From NCBI GenBank assembly GCA_004299705.1, contig SCQS01000008.1, forward strand, positions 117,804 through 181,803: a stretch of DNA of 64,000 nt. The letters are read 5' to 3'. The translations under genes and the position numbers were made by a program. How positions within the stretch are numbered: position 1 is the stretch's first letter; the number at the start of each line of letters is the position of its first letter. The DNA comes from Rhodanobacteraceae bacterium. Lineage in GTDB: Bacteria > Pseudomonadota > Gammaproteobacteria > Xanthomonadales > Rhodanobacteraceae. This document shows positions 7,490 through 15,743 of this stretch, piece after piece. The notes under the pieces were generated by a model that saw nothing but the letters and a program-made list of their open reading frames with translations, had not been told where the DNA came from and did not search any database.

Positions 7490-7980
7490 GCTTGGCTCCC
7501 CAGCACAAACTTCGCCCGCTCGATGCGGAGCATTTGATAGGGTGTCATGTAGCGAACGTTCAAGCCCAGGCAAGCGTTCGGGATCTTGATGCGGCCGCTC
7601 GAGGTTGCTGGTGTTTCATGGGTCACCACGATATGGCCGCCGGCCAGCGCGTGTGCCACCAAATAGAAATCCGCTACCTGCAGGAAGGTGTTAACGGCGG
7701 CGGGCGTGAACTGCTGGCCGTTCGCCCATGTACTGACTTGCCCGAACTGTGGCGCCAGGGAAGCCGGTGTGCGGCGAAACAGGTTGCGCCCCTGCCCCGC
7801 TGCCCACGCCGACAACTCGTCGGCTCCGGCTGCAATTTCGTCAGCCACCTTGTCGATGCTGAACACGATGCCGGTATTGCCCTTGTGAATCAGCCATTCC
7901 CAGAACGCTGGACAGAAATCGAGTCCGTAATGCAGGTTCTTCGCGGCAATGAATACATTCGCGTCGAGCAGGTAGCTCAC
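7486..7980 (-). CDS. PIN-like DUF4411 toxin
   Basis: A 164-residue DUF4411-type PIN-domain protein, probably a ribonuclease toxin. Acidic residues of the PIN active site are visible: YLLDANVFIAAK (Asp6), KVADEIAAGADEL (Glu/Asp near residue 48) and QVADFYLVAHAL (Asp near 118), followed by VVTHET. Start is GTG at 7980, overlapping the upstream ImmA/IrrE gene stop (GTGA). DUF4411 genes are commonly paired with an upstream XRE/ImmA-type protein that acts as antitoxin, as here. All key residues appear present. Confidence 0.8.
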   Translation of the reverse strand: MSYLLDANVFIAAKNLHYGLDFCPAFWEWLIHKGNTGIVFSIDKVADEIAAGADELSAWAAGQGRNLFRRTPASLAPQFGQVSTWANGQQFTPAAVNTFLQVADFYLVAHALAGGHIVVTHETPATSSGRIKIPNACLGLNVRYMTPYQMLRIERAKFVLGSQA

Positions 7981-9128
7981 GGCGCCACCCCAAGCTCGCG
8001 CGCGGCCTGATAGAAGGTGGCGGTCTTGCGCACGCCCAGCATGCGGAACGCTTCGGTGAATGGGGTGAGTCCCTCCAGCGTGCTGGACACGATGGCGCGC
8101 GCGAACCGTTTGCTCGTGCGCGCTCCCAGCGAGTTGTAGAAGTCGCCACCACCGGTTCCGCTGCGTTCCAGCGATCGGATCCGCTCCTGTTCCTCACGGT
8201 AGTGCTGCCATAGCGACGTCTGGTTGATGAATCCCGCATCGAACAGCCGGCGCAAAGCAACCAAGGTGCTGACCTTGAACTCGCGCGCCAGTCGCTGGAT
8301 TTCCTGTGGGATCGGTGTTCCCGGTTGATACGTGGCGCGCAGCGCCTCCATGGGCACCAGCAATTCCGCGGCTACCTGATTGCACCAGCGTTCGACTTGC
8401 TGCTCCGGCACCCGGCCGGTTTCGGTATCGGAAACACCAGAAGCACCGAGCCAGAGATGCGCCAACTCGTGCGCCAGCGTGAACATCTGCGCGGACTTGC
8501 TGTCCGACCCGTTCAGGAAGACGAGCGGCGCAAGCGTGTCTGCCAACGCGAAACCGCGAAATTCACCAACATCCAGCTTGCGGTGGCTGTTGCTGCCCAC
8601 CACGGAACTGGCCATGACCATGACACCCGCATCTTCGGCCTTGGCGATTAACCGACGTAGCGCTTCCGTCCATGTGGACAATCGTCTCCGCACCTCGGCG
8701 GACAACCCCAACTCCTCGCGCATTCGCTGCGCTACCGCTTCCGGCGCTTCCTGAAGTGTTGCGCTACCAACAAAAGTGAGCACCGGCAGGCCATGCAGCC
8801 GTGCGTGGTCGCTATACCAGTCTTGCCGCTGTTGGCAAAGGTAGAGCGTGTCGAGCAAGTTGCTGCTCGGCTCGGCAAGCGTCTCGTCACGCAGCGTGCG
8901 GAAGTCCGGAACCGGCAGCTCAAGGTCCGGGGGCTGCGGCAGGAAAAAATAGCCGATGGCGGTATGTGTACGACCCGCGAAGCCTTCGAGCTGCCGGAGC
9001 GTGGGTTGTGCATCGCCACTGAGCCACAGCGGCCACTTCGGGTAGTGCATGGCCAGAGTCTCGTCATCGAGCTGGGCACGTTGAGCAGCCCAGCGCAGGA
9101 CGGGGATGGAAGCGGCAACCGTTGTCAC
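7977..9128 (-). CDS. ImmA/IrrE-family metallopeptidase, likely antitoxin partner of DUF4411
   Basis: A 383-residue protein with an N-terminal helical HTH-like region and a zinc-peptidase domain. The HExxH motif is in TLAHELAHLW (about residue 225), and a later Glu in QVAAELLVP (about 260) is the likely third ligand. ImmA/IrrE proteins cleave or inactivate regulators; in DUF4411 pairs the protein is thought to serve as the antitoxin. The start is GTG at 9128, overlapping the stop of the upstream methylase-like gene (GTGA), and its own stop overlaps the PIN gene. The tight overlaps indicate one operon (9778 down to 6714). Confidence 0.82.
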   Translation of the reverse strand: MTTVAASIPVLRWAAQRAQLDDETLAMHYPKWPLWLSGDAQPTLRQLEGFAGRTHTAIGYFFLPQPPDLELPVPDFRTLRDETLAEPSSNLLDTLYLCQQRQDWYSDHARLHGLPVLTFVGSATLQEAPEAVAQRMREELGLSAEVRRRLSTWTEALRRLIAKAEDAGVMVMASSVVGSNSHRKLDVGEFRGFALADTLAPLVFLNGSDSKSAQMFTLAHELAHLWLGASGVSDTETGRVPEQQVERWCNQVAAELLVPMEALRATYQPGTPIPQEIQRLAREFKVSTLVALRRLFDAGFINQTSLWQHYREEQERIRSLERSGTGGGDFYNSLGARTSKRFARAIVSSTLEGLTPFTEAFRMLGVRKTATFYQAARELGVAP

Positions 9129-9778
9129 GAAAAGCTCTCCGCGCCGTCTCGCGTAACGGCGGCCAATTCACTGACGGTCATGGCTGGCCACTCCTTGATC
9201 GGCTTGAAGATGTCATGCTTGGCGACGTTGGCAAACAGCGAGTCTTCCGCGGCGAACGCCGACATACCAGTAAGCACGTCGAAACGGAAATCGCGGCGCT
9301 GGAACTTGCCCTTGCCAAGGTAGCCCCACTCGGAGAAAACGATCCGCTGGCCGGCGTGAGTCTTCATCGATAGCGCATCCGCATGGACGATGTTCAACGC
9401 CAGCACCTGCCGCGCTGCCCAGTAACCATCGTCGTCCTCGGCCAGGTTCAGGTATTCGGCGACGACTTCGAGCAGATTAACCCGACACTCGGCCACGTTG
9501 TCGGTTAGAAGCTCGATGCCGTACGTGCACATCAGCGCCAACAAGGCGTACTGCCGCTTCTCGAAGGCGGACTGGCCGTACTTGAGCTCGACAGCGGCGA
9601 GCTTCCGTTTCAGGATCGGGACCAGAAAGTTTCCGCTGCCGCACGCCGGTTCCAGGAATCGGGCGTCGATGCGTTCGGTTTCGCCCTTCACAAGGTCCAG
9701 CATGGCGTCAACCATCCAAGGCGGAGTGAACACCTCACCATGGTCCGCGACACGTTGTTTGGATTTGACCAGATTCAT
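9125..9778 (-). CDS. N6-adenine DNA methylase-like protein lacking the NPPY motif
   Basis: A 217-residue protein with the start of a SAM-dependent adenine methylase: GEVFTPPWMVDAMLDLV followed by motif I EPACGSGNFLVPIL (about residues 45-60). The catalytic NPPY motif is not present. Instead the chain ends after KRRDFRF-like and KEWPAMTVSEL segments. This short form may be a standalone SAM-binding component rather than a simple truncation, since it ends in frame and is coupled to the next gene. The start ATG at 9778 gives a family-like N-terminus (MNLVKSKQRVADHGEVFTPP). The frame is open upstream to 9940 without family-like sequence. It is the first gene of the ImmA/PIN operon. Confidence 0.65.
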   Translation of the reverse strand: MNLVKSKQRVADHGEVFTPPWMVDAMLDLVKGETERIDARFLEPACGSGNFLVPILKRKLAAVELKYGQSAFEKRQYALLALMCTYGIELLTDNVAECRVNLLEVVAEYLNLAEDDDGYWAARQVLALNIVHADALSMKTHAGQRIVFSEWGYLGKGKFQRRDFRFDVLTGMSAFAAEDSLFANVAKHDIFKPIKEWPAMTVSELAAVTRDGAESFS

Positions 9779-9843
9779 GGGCAAGCGCTGAGCATGGATG
9801 ACGTGCGAGGTTAAAACGATTCCGCAATTTGTGCCGATGTGGT

Positions 9844-9921
9844 TCAAGGATCCCGATCTGGCAACGGCTCGCCGCGCTCGATCATCCAGATCAGTTGGCG
9901 CTTCTGTTCTTCGGTCAACAT
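9844..9921 (-). pseudogene. 25-codon remnant resembling a methylase N-terminus
   Basis: A tiny open frame, M-LTEEQKRQLIWMIERGEPLP, that resembles the start of site-specific DNA methyltransferases (T.EQ..QLI..IE.GEPLP) but ends after 25 codons. Its ATG overlaps the stop of the fragment upstream (TGATG). It is most likely decay of a former restriction gene. The resemblance is from memory and not strong. Confidence 0.35.
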
Positions 9922-10121
9922 CAACCTTGGTCCCCTGCATTCATTCCCGCGAGTGTAGCGCCCGCCGTCTCACACGTCGCGACCAGATCGGTCACGATGC
10001 GCTCGCCGACATCCAGCGCCCCTTCGTATCCGAAACATTGCGGGTGTGATGGCACGTCCAGCAGCCGCCACATTTCGGTCCAAGGCCGGATGCCGACCCA
10101 TGTCGCGAAGCTCCACGAATA
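9921..10121 (-). pseudogene. C-terminal gene remnant of unknown family
   Basis: A 67-codon open frame that follows the TumA-like stop codon in the same frame and has no own start. Its codons look coding (RPWTEMWRLLDVP, GYEGALDVGERIVTDLVATC). It ends in a TGA that overlaps the next remnant's ATG. I do not recognise the family. It is probably the tail of a gene removed when the tumE/tumA pair arrived. Confidence 0.35.
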
Positions 10122-10472
10122 TCAAGCCGCACGGATCACGAATTCGTTTGCCCTGACCACCGGGCGCACTTGCCGATCCTGTCGACGCATTTCGACCAGC
10201 CCGTAACGCTCCATGGTCTTGAGCGTACGCGACAGGTTGCTCGGCGCGCGGCCGGTCAGATCGGCGAGGCGGCTCAATGAATCCGGTTGCTCCTCGCGGA
10301 TCACGCGCAGGAGGGCGCGGTTGTCGTCCGACAGCACTTCCGCCAGCGACCGCATGGACGTGAACCAGATTCTGGGTTCCCCGGTGGCGGGCCGATGCTC
10401 GCCCCGCGCAATGGCGCGCGCACGGGCACGGATGTCTTCCCGCGAGGCTATTCCGATGACGACTTTCTTCAT
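10122..10472 (-). CDS. TumA-like MarR/HVO_A0114-type antitoxin
   Basis: A 116-residue winged-helix regulator. The HTH is at about residues 60-95: LLRVIREEQPDSLSRLADLTGRAPSNLSRTLKTMERYGLVEM. The N-terminal segment IASREDIRARARAIARGE is typical of proteins encoded just after TumE (DUF6516) toxins. The ATG overlaps the toxin stop (ATGA). Role: binds TumE and represses the operon. No truncation is seen. Confidence 0.8.
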   Translation of the reverse strand: MKKVVIGIASREDIRARARAIARGEHRPATGEPRIWFTSMRSLAEVLSDDNRALLRVIREEQPDSLSRLADLTGRAPSNLSRTLKTMERYGLVEMRRQDRQVRPVVRANEFVIRAA

Positions 10473-10801
10473 CTCCGCACCTCCTCCAGCACCCGATCCA
10501 CTTCGTCGAAAAAATCCTTCGGCAACTGATCGGCGCTGGTGAATTCATAGGCCACGCCCTTGTCACGGCTGTGGCGATGTTTGTGATCGTAGGCAAGTCG
10601 GCGACCAGCGTAACGCCTGCGTCTGGGCGGCTTCACCGCGTGTGCATTGTCGTACCCGGGCAACCGGGTTCCGTAGCGGTCATGCAGCGTCAATGCGTAG
10701 CGGATGCCATGCGGGACGTGCTCGTCGGGCTCCACTTGCCTTGCTTCGACCTTGATCCAGTAACCGTCGCCCTGGTCGTAAATCTCGCCATCCAGCAGCA
10801 A
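10469..10801 (-). CDS. TumE-family (DUF6516) toxin
   Basis: A protein of about 110 residues with the DUF6516/TumE pattern: LLLDGEIYDQGDGYWIKVEA, PHGIRYALTLHDRYGTRLPGYDNAH, then AYDHKHRHSRDKGVAYEF and a C-terminal helix with FFDEVDRVL. Toxicity of this family is established; its target is less clear. The N-terminus is uncertain. The listed start is TTG at 10801. The frame is open a few codons further (PGIETLLLLDG, with no ATG or GTG), so the true start may be a rare codon just upstream. It is coupled to the TumA-like antitoxin by an ATGA overlap. Confidence 0.75.
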   Translation of the reverse strand: MLLDGEIYDQGDGYWIKVEARQVEPDEHVPHGIRYALTLHDRYGTRLPGYDNAHAVKPPRRRRYAGRRLAYDHKHRHSRDKGVAYEFTSADQLPKDFFDEVDRVLEEVRR

Positions 10802-10886
10802 CAGCGTTTCAATGCCAGGATCTTGTTCGGCATTATCTTATCATCTGTTGATAGGTATTTCGATGCTTCATCGGCCACCGGCAGCT

Positions 10887-11558
10887 TCAGGCTTTTCCAT
10901 GGAGGTCATCCTCGCCTCCGATCAGCCAGATTTTGGGTTGCTCCAGCACGCGCTTGATGAAAGCGTTGTCGGTCTTGATGCGCTTGGCCAATTCCGCCGG
11001 TGAGTAGATCGTCGGGATGACCTTGCGGCCGAGTTGTTCCTCTGTTTCAGCCAACGCGGTGAGCGCTTCTGCATACCCGAGCTTGCCGGAGACGATCATT
11101 ACGTCGATGTCGCTTTGGGCGGTGTCGCTGCGCTTGGCGACGGAGCCGAACACGAATGCGGCGATGATTTTGCTTGCCAGTGATTGCAGGGCTGTACGCA
11201 GTGGTTCCGCCAGACCCACGGTCTTCTGCACGATGCCGACCAGTTCGTCATGGATCGGCGCAGCGGGATTGGCCTGGTAGCGCTTCTGGTTGCCGACAGG
11301 CTGCATGGTGAGCAGGCCGCTTGCGATCAACTTGGCCAGTTCGCGTTGCACGGCGCCGGAACCCGCGCCGGTGGAGTCGATCAATTCGCTGACGGTGAAG
11401 CTGCGTTGAGGCTGCCCGTACAGCGCACCCAGCACGCGCTGCTGGGTGGTGGTGAACAATGCGTCGGCGAGGCCGCCGGTTGATTGCGCGGGGAGGGAAT
11501 AAACGGCGGGCGCCTCGCGGATGCCGCGCGGTCTTGGCTTTCGTGGGTGCTTGGCCAT
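10887..11558 (-). CDS. HTH plus nucleotidyltransferase protein (MNT-like)
   Basis: A 223-residue two-domain protein. Residues 30-100 form a winged HTH (TTTQQRVLGALYGQPQRSFTVSELI, then GAVQRELAKLIASGLL). Residues 120-220 form a minimal nucleotidyltransferase with FVFGSVAKRSDTAQSDIDVMIV, where GS and the DxD metal-binding pair are intact. Such proteins act in HEPN/MNT-type systems, but no HEPN partner follows here. Start ATG at 11558 abuts a palindromic operator, with no Shine-Dalgarno, so the mRNA may be leaderless. The frame continues to 11603 through the operator and is unlikely to be translated there. Confidence 0.75.
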   Translation of the reverse strand: MAKHPRKPRPRGIREAPAVYSLPAQSTGGLADALFTTTQQRVLGALYGQPQRSFTVSELIDSTGAGSGAVQRELAKLIASGLLTMQPVGNQKRYQANPAAPIHDELVGIVQKTVGLAEPLRTALQSLASKIIAAFVFGSVAKRSDTAQSDIDVMIVSGKLGYAEALTALAETEEQLGRKVIPTIYSPAELAKRIKTDNAFIKRVLEQPKIWLIGGEDDLHGKA

Positions 11559-11596
11559 GGTACCCATATTGGGTACCTTAATGCCCATTATGGGTA
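11559..11596 (-). promoter_or_regulatory. Tandem palindromic operators of the HTH-nucleotidyltransferase gene
   Basis: Two similar palindromes lie head to tail. GGTACCC-ATATT-GGGTACC is at 11559-11577 and TGCCCATTATGGGTA at 11582-11596. Their centres are about 21 bp apart, two helical turns. The first touches the ATG at 11558. This predicts autorepression by the HTH domain. Confidence 0.6.
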
Positions 11597-11654
11597 TTTG
11601 CAACCGGGTACAGTCCAGCCAACAACGAGAAAAGACAGCAACAGCAAAGGCACT

Positions 11655-11740
11655 GGATCCCGGCTTTCGCCGGGATGACGAAAAACATTAGGTTCGGCCT
11701 GCGCAAATGGCGAGACGGCGCTACGCGCCGGATGACGGGT
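11655..11740. repeat. Short REP-like hairpins (GGGATGACG type)
   Basis: A perfect hairpin with 8-bp arms (ATCCCGGC-TTTC-GCCGGGAT, 11657-11676) is followed by GACGA. A related hairpin, GGCG-CTAC-GCGCCGGATGACGG, is at 11717-11738. The ending GGATGACGA also terminates the element at 63541-63650. No gene is seen in 11604-11808. Confidence 0.5.
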
Positions 11741-11808
11741 CTCGGCAACAACCGAGGCGTCAAACCCCGGCCTGTATCCGCTGGGGACGGTGCTAGGCTC
11801 GTGGCCTG

Positions 11809-11982
11809 ATGAATGATCCCGATCCCAAGCCGCTTCCGCCCGAAAAACCATTGCCCGGCGATTGCTGCGAGAGCGGTTGCGATGCCTGCGTGTTCACCGT
11901 GTATGCCGAACAGATGGAAGAGTACGCGCAGCGGCTCGCGGCGTGGCGCGAGCGTCACTCGGAGGCGCAGGCGGGCGACTGA
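11809..11982 (+). CDS. Oxidoreductase-like domain small protein (PF09791 type)
   Basis: A 57-residue Cys-rich protein: PPEKPLPGDCCESGCDACVF at residues 10-29, then VYAEQMEEYAQRLAAW. This is the oxidoreductase-like N-terminal domain found as a tiny stand-alone protein in many proteobacteria. The CC...C..C arrangement suggests metal or Fe-S binding. The function is unknown. The ATG at 11809 lies directly after CCTG and the gene ends 9 bp before a repeat element. It is divergent from the nucleotidyltransferase gene and convergent with purA. Confidence 0.75.
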   Translation: MNDPDPKPLPPEKPLPGDCCESGCDACVFTVYAEQMEEYAQRLAAWRERHSEAQAGD

Positions 11983-11991
11983 AACCGGGTC

Positions 11992-12118
11992 GCGTAGGGC
12001 GGGAGCAGCCGCGCAGCGGCGCATCCCGCCTTGAGTGTTGGCATGCGGAACGGCGGGATGCGTGGCGATCAGGGGCGGCGGGATTCACCCGGGCGAGCCG
12101 GGTTACTCCCGCCCTACG
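11992..12118. repeat. Palindromic intergenic repeat (GTAGGGCGGG family, copy B)
   Basis: Ends GCGTAGGGCGGGA (11992-12004) and TCCCGCCCTACG (12107-12118) are inverted copies. Inside, GGCGCATCCCGCC pairs with GGCGGGATGCG. The element lies 4 bp after the purA stop on that strand and could form a transcript-ending or stabilising hairpin. Confidence 0.65.
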
Positions 12119-12121
12119 GAT

Positions 12122-13468
<1,347 letters not shown>

Positions 13469-14356
13469 TCAATGCTTCTTCGGCGCCGTACTGTCGCTCG
13501 TGGCTCCGGCATCGACGGCTTGCATGAATGCAGAACCCTTGTCGAGCACCACCACCGCGCCACCTCCGCTGAAACTCCGACGCCAGGCTTCAAGGTTGCT
13601 CCAGTAGCGGAAGAATTGCGGATCCTTCGCCGAGGCCGCGGCGTAGATCTTCGCGGCTTCGGCATCGCCCTGGCCGCGCACGGCGGCCGCGGCTTGGTTG
13701 GCGTCGGCGAGCACCTGCTGGTTCTGTGCATCGCCCTCGGCGCGCACGGCGGCCGCCGCCGCGTCGCCTTCGGCACGCACGCTGCCGGCCGCGGCCTGGG
13801 CCTCGGCGGTCATGCGCTTGTAAACGGAGGCGAGGGAATTCTCGGGCGGCAATACGCGGCCGATGCCGATATCCAGTATCTCGATGCCGAGTTTCCGGCG
13901 AATCGCGCCACTGACATCGCCACGGACTTTTGCGCCAATGTCGTGATTGCTCGCCACCAGCACGGCCGACAAATCCCGGCCCGCGACTTCCTTGCGCAAC
14001 GCGTCGCGGATCAACGGCTCCATCTGCTGGATGGCCTGGAGTTCGTCCGCCGAGGTCGCCTTGAAATACGTGGCCGGGTCGGTTACCTGCCAGCGCACGT
14101 GGAACCCCACCCGCATCACTTCACCGTCGCGGGTCTTGCAATCCCCCGGCTCGGCCTGCGAGGACAGTTCACGGGTGTCGTAGACGGTCACGTTCTGCAC
14201 GAACGGCACCTTGAAGTGAAGGCCCGGGCCGACTCCGGCCGCTTCCACGCGCCCGAGCCGCGACAGCACCGCCGCGTGTCCCGCGCCGACCACATAGATG
14301 CTGTTGCCTAGCAACAGCGCCAGCACGATGACCACGATGGGGATTGCGTATTTCAT
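13469..14356 (-). CDS. hflC: HflC, membrane protease modulator
   Basis: A 295-residue SPFH/prohibitin-family protein that forms the HflKC complex around FtsH on the periplasmic side of the inner membrane. One N-terminal membrane anchor is at residues 3-20. The SPFH domain follows (GPGLHFKVPFVQNVTVYDTRELSSQ). A long helical stretch (about 200-260) is rich in AEGDA repeats: RAEGDAAAAAVRAEGDAQNQ. The ATG at 14356 overlaps the hflK stop by one base (TGATG). The open frame upstream of it is not HflC-like. Confidence 0.95.
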   Translation of the reverse strand: MKYAIPIVVIVLALLLGNSIYVVGAGHAAVLSRLGRVEAAGVGPGLHFKVPFVQNVTVYDTRELSSQAEPGDCKTRDGEVMRVGFHVRWQVTDPATYFKATSADELQAIQQMEPLIRDALRKEVAGRDLSAVLVASNHDIGAKVRGDVSGAIRRKLGIEILDIGIGRVLPPENSLASVYKRMTAEAQAAAGSVRAEGDAAAAAVRAEGDAQNQQVLADANQAAAAVRGQGDAEAAKIYAAASAKDPQFFRYWSNLEAWRRSFSGGGAVVVLDKGSAFMQAVDAGATSDSTAPKKH

Positions 14357-15510
14357 CAGTCCACACCCTGCACGTCGGGCCCGGAGGTCACAGGAACACT
14401 GGTCGACGTAGCTGACGCGGGTGTCGCGGATGCTGCCGGTGCGCTGCTGCCCGCGCTGGCAGGCGTCGTGGCCACCCCCGCTGCATGCGCTGTCGGGAAT
14501 TGCACGATTACATTGCCGGTGCCGGTATTGACGACCACGTGGTTCTTGGTCAGCACGTCCTGCATCGCGCTCAACCACAGGCGATGCCGCGTCACCTGCG
14601 GCGCGGTCTGGTACTGGACAAGCACCTGCGCGAAACGCGCGACCGCGGCATTGGCTTCGTCCACGACCCGGTGCTTGTAAGCTTGGGCCGCGGTCTTGAT
14701 CGCGGCCACTTGATCCCTGGTTTCCACCTTGCTGCGCGCCACGTCCGCCGCGGCCGTCAGCTTGGCGTTCTTGGCGCCGTCATGCGCCTTGGCGATGGCA
14801 TCGAACGCCTGCTTGACGTCCGAAGGCACGCCAATGTCCTGGACGCCCGCGCCGGTCACCGCCACACCGATGCTGTCGTGCGTGCCCAGCGAGGCATCCA
14901 GTTGCTGGCGGATCGCCGCGGCCAGCTTGTCGGTATCGACATACCCCGAAGCGCAAGGAAGGCCCAGGTCGTCGATCAGGCACTGCAGCTTGTGTGCGCC
15001 CACCGCGGCACGCGCGGCAGCGGTCGCTGCGTTGCGCACCACTTCCTCGGCATCGCGTGAGGCGAACAGGAATTCGCGCGCGTTGGTGATCTTGTACTGC
15101 ACCGTGTAATCGACCAGCACGAGCTGACCATCGCTGGTCAGCAAACGCGCTTCATCGTTGACCGAGCGGATACGGCCCATGTCGACGATCTGCACCCGCT
15201 CGATCGGCGACGGAAAGCGCAAGTGCAGGCCCGGCTGCAACACGCGTTCGAAACGGCCAAGCCGCAGCACCACACCCACCTGCTGGCCACCGACCGAGGC
15301 CCAGCCGCCGATCAGGAACCACAGCACGATGATCACCACGATCAGCGCCAGCACGCCGAGTGGGCCGCGTCCGAAGGGCCCCAGGCCGCGCCGGAACTTC
15401 TTCAGCCACGCGTCCAGGTCGGGTCCGCCACCATGGCCACCCTGACCCGAACCCCAAGGCTCCCGGCCCCGGGGCTCGCGCGGTTTCTCGCCGGGTTCCT
15501 TCCAGGGCAT
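14356..15510 (-). CDS. hflK: HflK, membrane protease modulator
   Basis: A 384-residue partner of HflC. It begins with a Gly/Pro-rich cytosolic head (residues 1-40), then a transmembrane helix (about 52-72, VLALIVVIIVLWFLIGGW). The SPFH domain (VGVVLRLGRFERVLQPGLHLRFPSPIE) and a long helical region to about 310 follow. The C-terminal about 60 residues are Ala/Ser/Thr-rich and low complexity, longer than in many orthologues. It is coupled to hflC and lies 233 bp downstream of hflX. I see no gene in that gap. Confidence 0.95.
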   Translation of the reverse strand: MPWKEPGEKPREPRGREPWGSGQGGHGGGPDLDAWLKKFRRGLGPFGRGPLGVLALIVVIIVLWFLIGGWASVGGQQVGVVLRLGRFERVLQPGLHLRFPSPIERVQIVDMGRIRSVNDEARLLTSDGQLVLVDYTVQYKITNAREFLFASRDAEEVVRNAATAAARAAVGAHKLQCLIDDLGLPCASGYVDTDKLAAAIRQQLDASLGTHDSIGVAVTGAGVQDIGVPSDVKQAFDAIAKAHDGAKNAKLTAAADVARSKVETRDQVAAIKTAAQAYKHRVVDEANAAVARFAQVLVQYQTAPQVTRHRLWLSAMQDVLTKNHVVVNTGTGNVIVQFPTAHAAGVATTPASAGSSAPAASATPASATSTSVPVTSGPDVQGVD

Positions 15511-15743
15511 CGCTCACAACCTCGGGTTCATGGATCGGCGCGCCGGAAGCGACGCAAACGCTGCATTCTACCAGAGCATCCAAGCGCCTCTCCCGGGGAT
15601 TGGTTCGAAGCAGCGGTTGTGAAAAGTCAGGGCACGGAGCTCTTGGCCATGGACGGCGCTCTGCCCGTTCTGATGTTTGCGAATCAGCGGTGTTGAATTC
15701 ACCCAGGCGCATTACGATGCAGCGATCAGGGACGATCGCACAA

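Noticed and set aside
15511..15743. Possible gene in the hflK-hflX spacer
   Set aside because: Only short frames without a start signal or motif; treated as intergenic.
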